This document shows, piece after piece, positions 26,401 through 41,400 of a stretch of 64,000 nt of DNA. A program made the position numbers and the translations under genes. This stretch comes from Serilophus lunatus (taxonomy: Eukaryota; Chordata; Aves; Passeriformes; Eurylaimidae). The stretch lies in contig VXBA01000138.1 in NCBI GenBank assembly GCA_013399895.1, positions 697,499 to 761,498 of the forward strand, in the 5' to 3' direction. The notes beneath the pieces are model-generated. The model ran no database searches, had not been told where the DNA came from, and saw only the letters and a list, made by a program, of their open reading frames with translations. Position 1 is the first letter of the stretch; each line of letters opens with the position of its first letter.

Positions 26401-29400
26401 GAGCTCGCACTCTTCTCCAGTAAATACTGAAACCATATTGATTCACAATACAGTGCCCTGCAATAAACAACATGAGCAGTAAAAACCATACCCCATTTAT
26501 GCAAACTTGTGTGTTCCTGTTGCACTCTGTGAAGTTTTTTTTGGGGTCAGATGCTGGACAGAGAGCACTGACACCATTACACATTCCTTCTTTTGCACAG
26601 TCAGAGTCATTCCGACACTTATCAGTGTTCAGTTTGAAAGTACATTGTGGAGTACAACAGGGGCCTTGGCTGGGGCTAAGAATGAACAGAAAACATGGAT
26701 GTCAAGAAAAACCATGAACTATTCACCCTGAAACCTACTTAAACACTCAAAATATTTCTGATTTCTGCTAATCAAAATGTGAATTTGAATGAAAATAATT
26801 TTTCTCATAATGTAATTATCTTTATGAGCTTCTCACTCATTGTATAAAGCATTTTAAGCAAACAATAGTTTCACAAAAATGCTGGTAAACAGATTCAGAC
26901 TCTGAAATACCAGTTAAAGTTCCCAACAAATGCCCGAAATTAAAGTGTTCTGTAACACATATGCACAATACCTGCACTGTTTGCCTGGTTGTAACTTGCA
27001 TTTTTTATCTTCTGGTTGGTTTGCATCATAACAGCATTCATCTTTACACTGGTCACTGTATCCACAATCACACTGTTCTCCATGTTCAACCAGTCCATTA
27101 CCACAGATGGGCTGCCCAGACTCTGAAAAATGCCAGCATACTTATGTACAAAGCAGTACAGAGAATATGCAAATAGACTTAAAAATGTTAACAAACATCC
27201 AGCTAATCATGAGTGAAAAAGCCTGGTCAAGATGAACTTTAGACTAAGATTCAAGTCAACTTGCATTATTGCTGCCACTCAACTTAGTCATTCCTATAAT
27301 TCATAGAACTTTATGGTTCTGAGTAAAAGGTTTGGCTGATAACAGTGGGAGTGATAAGAGCGAGCTTTCTGCCAAGTCTCCAAGGAGCCACATCCTCTCC
27401 TGCACTCCTCCTTTAACAGAGGACTCTACAGCAAAGTCTGATGGTACTGGGGTGAACTACTATTACTCCACAATCCAAACCTACTCACTGCACAATGCCA
27501 CAGATTTTGTGAGAGCTCTCACAGAAAGAAAAATTTCTGAAAAATCTTTTTTTAACATGTAAATAGATTCCCTGTAGTTTCATATGTGCTCCTCACCTCT
27601 AGTCTTTTCACTTGCCATGACTGAAAACAGTCTGGCCCTGTTCTGTTTACTCTCCTCCCACCAGACATTTATAAAGATTGAGAAGAGCCTCCCCCAGCCT
27701 TCTCTGCTTTAGCATTCACAGGCTCTCAGCCTCTTCTCATATGTCAGATGCTCTAACCCCTTAATAATCCTTGTGGCTCTTTGCTGGACTCCCTTCAGTA
27801 TGCCCACAAAGATCTTTTCTGTACTGGGCAGCCCAGAACCCATCACAGTATTTGAAATCTCAAAGTTAATTCTTACTTACAGAATCCATCAGTAAATGAA
27901 AGGAAAAAATATAAATAAATAAATTTTTAATTAAGTATTATAGCAATAGCTCAATCATTTTGCATTCAGGGTGATCCGATACATACCAACAAAACAATTA
28001 TTTCTCTTTTTCTCAAGAACTTGGCTGATATTTCGAATGCTACAGATAGAGAACTTATTGTTGTTTAGTTTGTCTCCAGATGTAGCTCTTGCATACATGA
28101 TATAATTGCCATTTTCTTTTTGTCCCAAGTTCTTGGACTCTCCCGGAGTGCACTCCATTCCAGAATCATGCTGCAAAACAAATATTTTATAACTAACTCT
28201 ACCACAACAGCTGCAAAAGTAAGTTGCATTTGGTGGCACGAACACAGTGAGAACAAAAGGCATAAAAATAAAACATTATCTTACACTCCAAGGTTTCTTG
28301 CAGTACAAGTATACATAAAATCAAGGTTTGTTTTTGGGTTCTTTTTCTTTTTTCACCCCAGAAAACAGCAGCAAGTATAAAATTTCTCAAGTTTTAACTT
28401 ATCTGCATCCTTGGTAATTTACACCCCAAGTGCATCTCCTGGAAAGAACAGTGATTCCAAAAAGGGGCATCTCCTAAAAAGGGTGGCTTTATGATCACAA
28501 AACAGTAATAAATATTCTGTGGAATAACAGCAGAAGGAATTAACAAAAGCTGCAGTTCAGGTTTTTTGATTGTTTTGAGGGAGGGAAAAAGAGAACTTCC
28601 AAACCGAGCAGGAGCTTGTCTCTGTCAGCCAGTCACTGCACCTCTACAACACCCAGTGAGGAACAAAATTCGTCATGGGCTGGCACTCCAACAATCAGCA
28701 GACTGAGGACACTCTAAGTTGTAAAGTGCAAGAGGAACTCTAATGCTTTTCTGAGGCATCCAACTTGCCAGAAATACAACCTATGTCTCCAAAAGAAGTA
28801 GATTTTAACATTTTCAACATAGTTGTGAGAACTACATAATTTGTTATAATTTGGTAGAACCAAACACATACTTTCATATATTTTCTAGGACCGACTGTAA
28901 CTTAAAGAGTAAAATTAGAAGACCCATCTTTCAGGCTGATAGAAAACGTTTCACTCGGACTGGTTTTTCAGCTTCACATGTTTGTATTTTCAGTTCTGGA
29001 AGGCTTTTTCTTACTCAGAGCAGTGGTACTGGAGATTTTCTCAAGGCACATCAAGAATGGATTCATATGTGAATAAATGTTTTGGAAAAACTCATAATTC
29101 CTGTCATATCTTAATTTAATTTTACTTCCAACAATATAGTTTAAAAAAAGACATTTAAAAAATGCAAACCAGAAAACTTTGCTCTCATTTTCAACAAAAC
29201 TAAAAGCCTCATGCTTTCAGCTTGCCACAAACAAATCACATCCCTAAATAACTGTGAAACGATTCTGCTTGAAAACATTCTTCTTGGTATCTTAATTCTC
29301 TCCATAACTTTCTTAGATAAACTCCCAAGTATAAATAACTGAACATAAAAGTGAGCCAGTTCTAGCTTCACTTGTTGAACAGAGTGTCATCTTAATCAAT

Positions 29401-32400
29401 TTTACATTGATTCTTCCTCCTCTCCAGAACAAACTAAAACACAAGGTGCGTGTGACCCTAGTTTTCATAAAAAAGCTGGGAAGACTTTAGGGGATAATAA
29501 TAAAGTCCCTTTGTAAGTGATTGAACTACAATAAAGAAATAATTCACAAAATTCCCTTGTTGCATCAATGTTGTCAAACACTCCTAAAAAAGCTGAGCTT
29601 GGCCATCCATTTCGTGTTCGTGTGTGCACACATGCACGTGGAATCAGGATTTTACTATTCTTGTTTCCAAGAAATAAAAACTCCATTTGTAAATCATGCC
29701 CTTGGAAATGGTTGAAAGGGAGTTAACAGATGAATACTAATACTCACAGGTGAACCAAAGTTGTGCCCAACCTCATGAGCAAAAGTAATGTGAGAAACCT
29801 TGGGAGGGACATGAGAGCCATAATTCTGGACAGTGATGATTCCAGTGTTCAGAGACTTCTTCTTACCATCAGAATACAATTTGCTTTTTTCACATATTCC
29901 ACCCGAGCTCCCTGCATTTAGAAAAACGTACGACAGTCATTTAAGGGAAGAAGTACTGTGCTACTTTTCTAGTGACACCCAGAGCAACAGTTTGCCTCCT
30001 CAGTGGAAGTTTACAGACTAAGAGTTCCTCTGTATAATTAATACCAACACAACCTTGAAAGAAGATTAGATTTATTCACACTAATGCTCTCAACACTGAT
30101 TGGATACATTTACACAAGAAGTTAGCTGGTTTAGAATAGTTATTAAGAGCTATTTTGGGCTTTCACTGCATGGACAAGCCCTTATTTCATCATACTTGCA
30201 GCACAAGACTAGCAGGGTGCAATGACCAATACAGGTAGCCACAATCTACATCTCATTCGGATTTCACTGAGTAAAAATACCCACAGTAAATTCACTGGAG
30301 ATCTTCTCTCATAGAAAGAGCATTTATATAAAATGCTCAAGATGATCATCATGACTCAAGCTGAAAATGTTTTTGATGTGTTGGTCAATGAGACTCACAT
30401 TTAGAAGGTCAATAGTCAAGTGCACCACATTTACTGTTTGGAAAAGTCAAAAAGTTTGGACCTTAATTTCACCAAATTTTTCCATAACTTGGATTTGTAC
30501 TGAAGCATCAATGTTCTAAAATTCAGCTATTCTATTGCTAATTTAAATGGTGTCTAAAGACCACTCTAAAGAAGCTTTCCTTTCTGAAGTAAAATTTTGT
30601 TTTAGTGACATATCCTATTTAATCTAAGTCAGAGTATATGTGTGTTAAAGATGAAAATCTCTCAAAGCAACTTTATTTTTCTCAATTAAATCTAGTTTTG
30701 GAAGCAGTGTTTATGGAATGCACATTCCAATTCATCCTGTGCTTGCTCACAAACTGGTCATCACAGACCGAGGTTCTTATCTCTATGGGCCAATTCTGCA
30801 TTGTTTTTTCCATCGTTCTTCCACAGTCACTAAGGTTAGTCCACACAAGCCTAACATACTTACTTCAGTCATGAGTCCACTGATCTCTTACCTCTCTGAA
30901 TACCCTAATAATAATTATTTGGGCATCTTAATCTTCTAAAAGAAAAGTCTATGATACCATGATAGTTCTCTACAAAGCTCCAGTACTCTATAACCAACAT
31001 GTGCTTTAGAGCCAAGTACAGCAGCAAATAAAGTGAGGTTAAAAATGTATAGCTACACCTTCTATAGCTACTTATCATGAATTCTTTTAAGTTTCTTCCA
31101 CAATTGTTCCAATTCTGTTTAAGCTTTCCATGTTCTCATGAAAGTCTCTTGCAGGTCTCACAGAACCAGTTCTCCTTACCCTAATTTGTCATTTTATATA
31201 AGTCACTTGAGAGAGGAAACAAGGCAAGATGGTTCCTTCTCAATTTCTGATTTTGATTTATATGAAAGCTTCTCATTGTGAGTTATAATTAATGAGTTTG
31301 TATTTACTCAAATTTAAATACTAACAACTTTCAGATATATCACTTTATAAATCTTCTAGGTCCTATGAAACGAATACACCCAGGACAAACATCTTAAGAT
31401 GCTGTACAGAAAGACCATTTTGTTTTACATCGAGACATACTTTGGACCAAAAGTACACAACAACTAACGAGAATCTGTTCAAGAAGAGTAACACGGGAAT
31501 TATTCTGTTATCTCCCTTGAGAACAGGATCTAAAAGTATTTTAAAAAAATACTACCTAGAAAACCTAAGGGTTCTGCAGTGTAGTTCTACTACAAAATTC
31601 AAACTGCATAGTTGTAAACTTAAATAGAGCAGACACACTTGTTTCACCTGTCACTTCAATGGTCACTAATACTTATCATAAATAAACAGCGATCCAAGTA
31701 ATATCACCTTCTTACAGCAAAATAAATGTTTTCGTTGCTCATCAGAAATACAGAAAGATTAACTGTAGATTAATCGAACTGAATTAATCAGAATTGTGAA
31801 AAGTTGGTTAGGAGACTTTTGTGTATTTGCTGTCAATTTAAAAAACACAGTTTCTACCTTTCTTCTGGTACCTACCTACAACACTTTATCCCATAGCACT
31901 GAAGGTTTATAAATAATTACCTGAAGGGGCTCCAACCCAGGCCAGACCAAGGACTCCATCATCAAAATCACGGTCTGTAAACACGTAGGCCAAGCAATAA
32001 TCATCATGATTCTGCTCTGAGTTCAGTTCCAGAAACTTCTCCACACCAATGTTAGGAAATCTAAAGGGATTGGAAGAGTCCTTCTCATCTAAGGTTGTGT
32101 TAATCTAAAAGTAAAATTGAAACAAACTGTAAGACATGATTCATTTTCACTTGATTTGCAAATGCCAGCTAAGAGGATTACTGTTGTCAATAGCTTGTTA
32201 TGGTATGTGGGTAAAGATGTTGCTTAAGATTAATAAGCCTTGACAAATTATCACCCCAATATTTGGAAAACAAAGTTCTTCAAAAAAAATGAAGAATTGC
32301 ATTTGTTCAGTAAATCCCCACTCTCTTACTTCCTTCTTTTTTCCATTCCATCAGTACTCAATAGCATATATTTATCCTCTTAAATTGTCCCTTCTACAAG

Positions 32401-35400
32401 GAACTTCCAACCTGGATAGCCATTACCTGTTTTAGTATGAAGTTCTTAGAGAGCAGCAATACAGTTAATTCACCACACACTGCTGAAACACAGTAAATTG
32501 ATTCCCATGGAAAAAAATGACTACAGTTTAATAACAGAAGTAGAGGGCTTTTGACAACAAGCACTAAAACCAAACCAAATAAACAGTTTAGAGCACCATT
32601 TACTACAGAGATACTTGTGCTAAAGAATGGTTGTAAAACAATAAATGGGTACAGGTGAACAGGACATTTCAGAAACACAGTCTCCAAGTACGATCAGTGA
32701 AGCTGAAAGCATTTCCCATATAACTTACTCTTATTCTTTTCACCATGAAGCTGATGTTACGGATTCCTGAAAAATCTGTTGACTGGTAAATAGTGTCAAT
32801 TGCTTTAACATGGCTGGATATCTGTCAAAAACAAAAGTATCTACAGTTCAAAGATTATGCACTACACTACAACTTATCTTAAATAGCAGAGCTTTGAAAA
32901 ATATTACCCAAATAGGATTGCATACATACAGCATTATGAATAAATAGTAAAAGTCAGATTTGCAAGTGACAGTGGAACTGCAGACTTCAAAAGAAGTATG
33001 TTAATATGCTAGCTATATTTTTAGTGAATTATCAGGAAAAACACCAAATCAAATCAACCTCTTCTCCAGTTCATAGTACATTGACAAATGCAAGGCACCT
33101 GCCTTTAGCTGGCACTGCTTTTTAAACCATCCACTACATCAGATACTACAGGACCAGATCTTAGACTCATTAGGTCACAGTGTTTTGAGCTAAAATTTCA
33201 AAGGGAGGACTAGGCAGGTGTTAAAACAGAGGCCTGGCAGGCTGTCAGGATAGAACTCCTCAGGAAGGATTATTTTTCCAAGAACTGAGTATGGCCAGAC
33301 TGTAAGTCCTGCTAAAGCTACCACAGCTGCTATTAATAGTTAAAGGAAGCAAAAGTGGCCAGGACTTGTGACAGGAACAGCACCTTTTTAGCAAAATAAA
33401 AAAAAGCTGTTTCAACAATATCAAAATCACTTTAACAAATGAAACAAGACATTCTAATGTAAATAAGCAAAGATGCACAAAAGTTAGTTACATGAAATTT
33501 ATCAGAACTACGTAAAAGCAGATCATTTACACCAAAGGGATTGGAAATACCTGTGCAATTACAGCTTCCCTGGTTCCATAATGTTTGTAGAACAAATGAT
33601 CAGTCTGAATATACAGTTGACACGTATTTTTTTCAGCCTGAGTGGCACGTTTTTTTCTTAAAAGCTGTGGACCATCATTCTTAGGCTCTTCAAAAGGCTT
33701 CTACATATATACAGGAAAGAATACATTAATTTTGTAGATCTACACGCTGCACTAGATTACCTAAAAATAGCACTGGATTATTTTAAACACACTCCACTAA
33801 AATAAACAGATTTTCATTCTTCAACTTGCAAAGTTTCGCAAAAGTTGAACTTAGTATGTTATACCCAGTTTTCAAGTATTTTTAATGAAATCTAAGTGAA
33901 ACCCTCCTCTGCATTTCATTTTGTATTACAAGAGGTAGATAACATTAAATAGATTTTTTTTTTCGTTCATGTTATCTTTAGAATTTTTCTTTTTCATAAC
34001 CCTTTTCTAAATGGTTCGTAGATTAGGAAACAAACCAGCACTGGTGGGACTTCAATGCACTTCCCCTAACACTAGTTATTTTAAATTCTAATTACCTTAG
34101 TCAACTACCTCAGCAACAGAAATATTTGAGCACTTCAGCATGGAACGCTCTTTAGTCAGTGGTATCTGGTAACACATTGGCCTTAAAGTACTCACTAGTT
34201 GATAGCCCACTCTCTCCATGAAGCTTTACAATCAGATTTTTGGAAAAGCATGTTCTCATTACCAAGGCTGAATTGTGCATTAATGTTTCTGGAGTCATGA
34301 TGTAAGTAAAGTTTTAGCTGCTGATCCTATTTAAGAAGCTATATTGCATAGTTTTGTTGGTATATATTCAGCTGACGCCACAAAGTGTGGAACAGCTCAG
34401 ATCATAATTCTAAGAGAAACTCAATAACTTACTATTGGGGAAAAAAAAGTATTTCACAACATGTGGTGCAAACCTGAAGGCAAAAGCACTGTGGGACTCT
34501 AAACAGGTACACAAGTCCCTTCCACAGGACACTTACCTCTTACAGCAGGCAATCTGTAACTGCAACCCCTTCAATCTTAGAAGGTTGTTAATAAGACCCT
34601 CCCATTCACATTACTTCATTTTCCAGTAAAAGCACCCAGATATTCCAAGTGTGTTACATTAACATAACTTGAAAACCCAGGTGTTACTACTCTTTAGAAC
34701 CAACATATTACTTGGTGATCAAGGGCTCTTTGAACTCTTCCTATTTAACTGCAAAAAAGCATATTCCTCATCTCAAGCTTGATTTCCACATCCTTCTAAA
34801 AGTCTAATTGTTGAAAAATGTGAGATCATGTGGGATTCATTAAGACTATAAGCTAATACACCAATGCCATAGAAGCAACAGGAAAAAGAATTTAGAAAAA
34901 GTATGTTAATAAGAAACTTCTAGCAATAATTTAAGTAGCTCAAAATTTGGGGAGATGATGACTGACCAAAAGTAAAAGAGACAACATACAAGAAATAGGA
35001 AGTTATCACACAACCAATCAACATAATCCATTAGCCTGTGTTGTACCTCTGTTGTTGGTTCTTCTATACCAGTCATCTGGTACTTCTGCATTCTTTCAAA
35101 TACTGAATGATCTGCACAACCTCCTTGTGGTCCATATTTATGTGGATATTCTAAAAAGAGGAAGTCCAGGTTGAGTTTTCAAATTCTAAGTCCAAAATAC
35201 GGCTGTATCACTGCAACTTACTCAGTTGGTGTCCAATATTGTACAAGCGGTTTGAAGAAAGCATTCTAAGAGTCAAGCTTTATGCAGCTGTCTTATTTTC
35301 ATTAAGCATTTCTACGAAGATACATCCTTAATTTTACAAACAGAACAAAACTAAGAATTGCTTCTTAACATTGTTTTCTTAAAGACAGCTCAAGAAAATA

Positions 35401-38400
35401 TGATGAAGTGTCTAACATGAGCTATGGGTACACATCTGTACCCATTAGCCTGAAGTAACAGCAGCCTCCAAAAAATGAAATTACAATGGAAAATTATTAG
35501 AGATCAAGTATACCAAAGACTGCTTAGATAAGAGAAAGGGAGTTTTATTCTGCATGGTAAACAAACTAAGAAACATTGCTAACATTCTTAGAGGATTTTT
35601 TTTATTTTAGTCATTCCACAGAATTTCTAGAGGTGGTTTTTTTTGTTTGGGTTTGTTTTTGTTGTTTTGGTTTGGTTTTGTTTTTTGGGGGTTTTTTTGT
35701 TTGGGTTTTTTTTTTTTACATTATACTACTTAACTATTAGTCCATAAGAACTGAAAGGCTAGTGATCCTTGGTTTTAAACTCAACTCTACAAGTCAGAAT
35801 TATGAGTTTGCTAGCTGTCTTCTTGACAAAGTGAAATGTATGATTTCCATTCTGGAATGTAAATCATACAAGTAAGGATAAGAAATCCATGTGTTATGTA
35901 TATATGCACATGTGCAGACTTGAAATTCAGAGTTACAGATTACAAAATTAGAGGTACATTTTTAAGATCTACAGGCAAGTAAAACAAGTCTGAAAAGAAA
36001 CATTTTCACCTCCTCTTTACTGTAGTTGACTGTTTAAATTTAAAAACAAAACTGCAGTACTATCCATGTACTCATCAGTTAAACATGCTGCAGATCCAAA
36101 TTAGCTCAGTGAGAATATCACACAATTGCCTGTTTAACAAAGGCAATTATTTCAATAGTTGCCAATGCAGATATCACAGTACAAGGGAATGTGCTTCAGA
36201 CACACACAGTTAGGTTTCACTGTAAGTATCTGTTGCAGATTTGTAAGCAACCTGTACTTGCAGAAGCTTCCTCTGGAGATGAAAAATCCTGAAGAGGCCT
36301 TGTCCCTTCAGTTTCTTTGCAGATTGGATCCATTATAAACTGGTGGCCGAGTGAGATAGTGGAATATAGACTATGTAAGCCACAGGTTTAAATACTTACT
36401 AAGCCAGTTTCTATAAGGCAAACCACAGTTTCAGCATCAGCTCAATAGAGTGCAGGTTTGGTCAGAAACGTGTAAACTTTACAAAGGTTTGTTGGTGGGT
36501 TCATGTTTTTTATTTTCATTTAATAGGTTTTGTTGTTTGTTTTTAAAAAAAAAAAAAAAAAAAAAGAGTGGAGATCCAGATCACAGAGAAAACAAAACAG
36601 ACACATAAGAGTAGATTTATAAAGCCTAAGACCTGGCAGCAAGGACCTGATGTCCACATATGCATTTCAGGTGATTTTACCCTGGACTAGCTCTGGCTCT
36701 CTGGAGCCAATTCCTGTTTGCAGTTGGAGCAGAGCAGATGCCCCCTTGGAGCGTGGTCTGAGACACAGTGTCATCTGACAGCTGCCTTTAATTATTTTTG
36801 ATTCTCATATCTGTTCCCTATAGTCATATTGCATGATACTGCTAAAAACTCTTCTAATATACAACTTACAAGTTTATTTAATTCCTTTCTGCATATTTGT
36901 TTCAATTTCTACCACCATACAAATGCCATTTTTGAACTGCTGCCTCATCACATTTCTCCCAGCACAGTGCCAGAAGAATGAAGAGAGAAAATCCACTTAC
37001 TGTAAAGTCACCTTAACCAGTTTGCTCAAGCAAAGTAGTGGAACACTGACTGGGCTACAATCAATATCAAGCAAAACGCACCACACTTTGCTGAGGTCAC
37101 TTTGTACTTTTTGGGATCCTGTTTACTATCAGTAGATTGGAATTACAAGCAAAGGATTATAGATATCGTTCTTCCCTTCTCCATCTCTACCACCTTTTTT
37201 TCCACTCACAATAGCATGAAAAAAAATGCTACTAGTTTTAATCTAATGAAAATTCTCATTAACTACTACCCGATTTTCCACCTCAAATATTTCCCTCTGC
37301 AGGTTACCCAGGGGCAGGAGCAATGGACAATCCTGCCTTACCACCAGCACATTTCACCTACAGAAAACCATTGTACCTTTAAAGAAACTCCTGCAGGAGC
37401 CCCACCCTGCTGTACCTTTAAGACAACGGAGAGAACAAACTTGTAATAAATGCTTTCAGTGCACTACATATCTTTTCTATCTTTTTTTCCCAAAGAGGTT
37501 AGGAAATCCCTCGACATTTTAACACTAACTGCCTGCAATTCAAATAAATATTTCTCACTTCAAAAGTAATAATCTAGTAAGAAACACTTGAAAAGTATGA
37601 CAGTTAAAATGATAAAAAATTGAACACAAAACAGGCTGCAAGAGCAATCACCAAGGTTTTGCATGTGCTGGAAAAGACAAATCCCACTCATTTGAATGGA
37701 CACATTTGAAACCACCCTGCTAAATGCAGGAGGCATGTAATACAGGATAGTTCACTTTGGAACCACATCCAACTTAGAGGGAAAGCGGTACACTGTATTT
37801 TCTTCTCCAAAATGCTGCACTACCCCCAAACTGTGAAGGCATCATCACCTCTTCATCTTTTGAGACTTCCTATTTCCATCGTCCCCTGCAGCACTTCCAT
37901 TTTTAAATTTCTAAGGCAAAGCAAAAACTACATGTTGTCAGATGACTTGGACAGTTTGGACCCAACATGACAAGTCTGATCCATGCTCTTGTGATGCTTC
38001 TAAATGCTCTGAGATGTGCCAGCTTTCCTTCTGCCAGCGATTCGGGAACAAGAGCTCCTTAGCCCATCTCTACCACAACCCTGCGAAGCGAGGAGGAGAA
38101 AACACATGCCTTCACCATGAAATGTCGGCTTGCACTGAATGCAGAGTTGACAAAAAACAAAACTATTTTCCAACAGAGCTATAGTGGTTAATATCACACT
38201 TGATTTTCTAACTAGAGAAAAATCATTAGGCATCATTTTTCTTTGCTAGCATTGTCCACTTTCAATTTTTGTACATCCTGACAGAATGTTAAAAAAGTAT
38301 AAAAATTAGATTAATATAGCAATAAATCTAAAAGCCATCCCCAAAATCTTGTCATTTCATACTTTTTGACAGTGGTGTCTTATTCTAACAGATGGCACAT

Positions 38401-41400
38401 GATTATTAACAACATATTCAACTCCAGATGCTCAAAATAAATTTTTTTTCCTTTTATGAAAATGTACTACCTTCCTCAAAGACATTATTTAACATGTGAA
38501 TTTTTTTCTTCTACTTGTCAGTAAATAATATGACCTGTTGAGCATTTAGATTAACTACTAATGATTACTGGATTTAGGCATCTGGAGAAAGAATACATCA
38601 AACTTCCAGTAAAAATCATGAAAATTTGATTCTTCAACAGTCACAGATTTGCCCAGTACCAGAAAAAGCAAGTGTCAGAACAAAATTCTAATGTAAGCAG
38701 ATACAAAAAACATCTTTATTACAGATTTCATTTGAAGCAGTCTGTGACACTGCTCCCATGACAACTGTCAAGTAGACCTTTATTATTAAATTGACAACCA
38801 CAATGTGATGAAAAAGAAACCAAGTTCTCATTAATAACTGAGTTTGCAATGGCCAGTACATTGAGCAGACAGGGCATTCCAAAAATTATGAAATACTTCA
38901 CTTTCAGTATTTCAGTTGTATGGTTCTTCCAAAACCAAAAAGACTACGTTAATTTTCCCAAATGCCTGAACAGGATTTCCCTGTATACTTTTGATCTGAG
39001 GAAATACTGATTTTGTATTTTACAGCATGAACTCAGGGGTATACTTGAAGCACTTATGATTTAAATAAATATAGTTCAAATGAACTTAAAGAAATGTTTC
39101 CAAAATATTTTAATGTAAACAGCAATTTGCATCTTTCTAGTTCTACATTATAAAACAGTTTGATCAAGAGTAGTTTAGAAACTAAAATCATTCAATTTGT
39201 GTTTCAAGTCATGAATAGAAGGCTGCCTTCCACTGGTCACCAGATCCACTGTAACAGACAAAAGCTGCCTTATAAAGTTGACAATATAATCCCCATTTAC
39301 AAAACAACTTTTGTTTAACTACTGAATAAGAACTCATTGAGATGCTAATCATATGTTGCATTGTGATTTCTGAAAAGCACTAAAAAGCATATTGTTTCAA
39401 AAGGCTAAAACATGGGTGACCAAAAACACTCAAATTAAAGCAAAGATGACTTTTTACCTCAGTCTCCCTCAAGTTAGAAATGTGACATTTTTGTTGCTTT
39501 TGTCCAATGTAAGATACTAGTGCTTTGACTCTTATTTCACAAGAGTTAACTTTAAATTAGAGCAGTAACAACAAATTAGCACGCTTGCTTTGATTTTTAA
39601 AGCTACTATAAAGCTTAGCTTTCTTGAATTGTTAAGGTTTCTATTGGAGCTGCAGTTCAATGCAAAAATGAAAGGCAAAAATAATTTAGCTTCAAAAGCA
39701 CTATTCAGAAAGACTGAAGTAGTTGTATACTTCAGATATTTCAGACCATAGAAATCCTAGAGGCATTCAGGATACCAATGAAAAAAGTGAACCTCTACAA
39801 TCAGAACACAGGCACATCAGACTGCACTGGCAGCAACCAACAGGAGTGAGGCATTTTTAAATAGTGCTGCTTAGACTTGGCTCCAGGAGCGGCTATTTTC
39901 AACCATGCTGAGCAAGCAGCAGTGCTCACTCACTCGGTGATTTGGAAGCCATACTGTACCCTTGCTTTAATGTGGCTGGCTGCAATAGATTTAGACAATC
40001 CCCCCTGATAATCTGATTTTGTTTCTAACTGATGGGTTTGATGCACTAGATTCAACAGTGGAAGCCAACACACCAGCACCTGAATAATTAAAAACACCCC
40101 GACATATCCTGCTCCCATTCACTTCAGTAAGACATTACTAGAGAGCAAATTTCATCATTAGCTTTATCCAGTTCCCAAGCTATGCATTTACTCCTCCAAC
40201 AGAGATCACTTCTACAAACAGCAATAGTAACTTTCATGAAATCAATTTATCTGCTTCTTTAAGGTGCAGTTCTATTTCTGTCAGCAGTCGATAACAGTGA
40301 AGTATTTTTAGTCACTCACTATTTACAGCATAAGGAATTGGGACATGAGACAATCTTCTTCCTTGTCTCACCCTTTGAAAACTGAGCGGATCACTTCACT
40401 GCCTTATGTCTCTTACTTTCCTCCTCCCCCTCATTTCAACAACAGGGTTAATAACATCCTTTATAAAGCAGACAGTGCCTTGTTTCCACCTAGTCCAAGG
40501 TAAGTGGTAGTCTAGCTTTTGTAATATTTTTAGTACTTTTCCCCATTACTCTCCAGCTACAGCAGCAAACCCTGTAACACTCCAACAGCAGCCAGCAAGG
40601 CCAACTGCCTCCTCACCTCCTGAACTGACTTCTGCCTGCAATGCTCTGTAGAGCTGAAAATGAAGTGCGTGCTGCAGCCTCTCTTTGAGAATTCAAAGTA
40701 TGGAATGCTATCCTGTAAAGTTACTTTATTCTCAAATATGCATCTTGTAAACACCAGGAAAACATACAGTGAGTCAGTCAGAAAACAAGCACAGCCTACA
40801 ATGTACATAAAACTCGATAAATGCATTCATTCACAAGCTCTTTGAAATTATGGAAATTCTATTTGATTCTGAGTTAGTAATCACATTTACAGAATGAGAT
40901 AACAGGAAGGACACCTAGCTCACAGCAATTTTAACATACTCAAAGACAGCCACACAGCCACTGAATGTAAAATACAAAAAACTCACCCAAAATTGCTGAA
41001 GTTTTAGTAGAGAAAGATCATTTCTCTTCACTGCATTCGTACAAGAGAAGTAATCAAGGGGAGCAATATGCAATAACCCTGTGTTTCTCACTGGCTTACG
41101 GCACAGAGAAAATTATAATTCATAAACCCAAATCACAAAGAGAAATTTTCCTCATCTAGCTTCCTATTCTTTGACATTTCTTTTCACAATGCAGCTCATT
41201 ATGATGTACTTTGAAAAGGATTTATTCAAATATCATCATCAGAGTGGTTCAAGTAACTTTTAATGATCTAATACAAGTCTCCTCATCCAATTCAAAGTAA
41301 GATTCAAACTCAAGCCTTCAAGGGTTTGCACAGTGTCCCATTGGAACACATTTTTAAATGAAGTTACAGTTTAAATTGATTTTTAAGCATGAATGAAGTC

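Noticed and set aside
40380..40510. Faint resemblance to a MIR/L2-like SINE tail
   Set aside because: Only scattered words match; not enough to call a repeat by eye.
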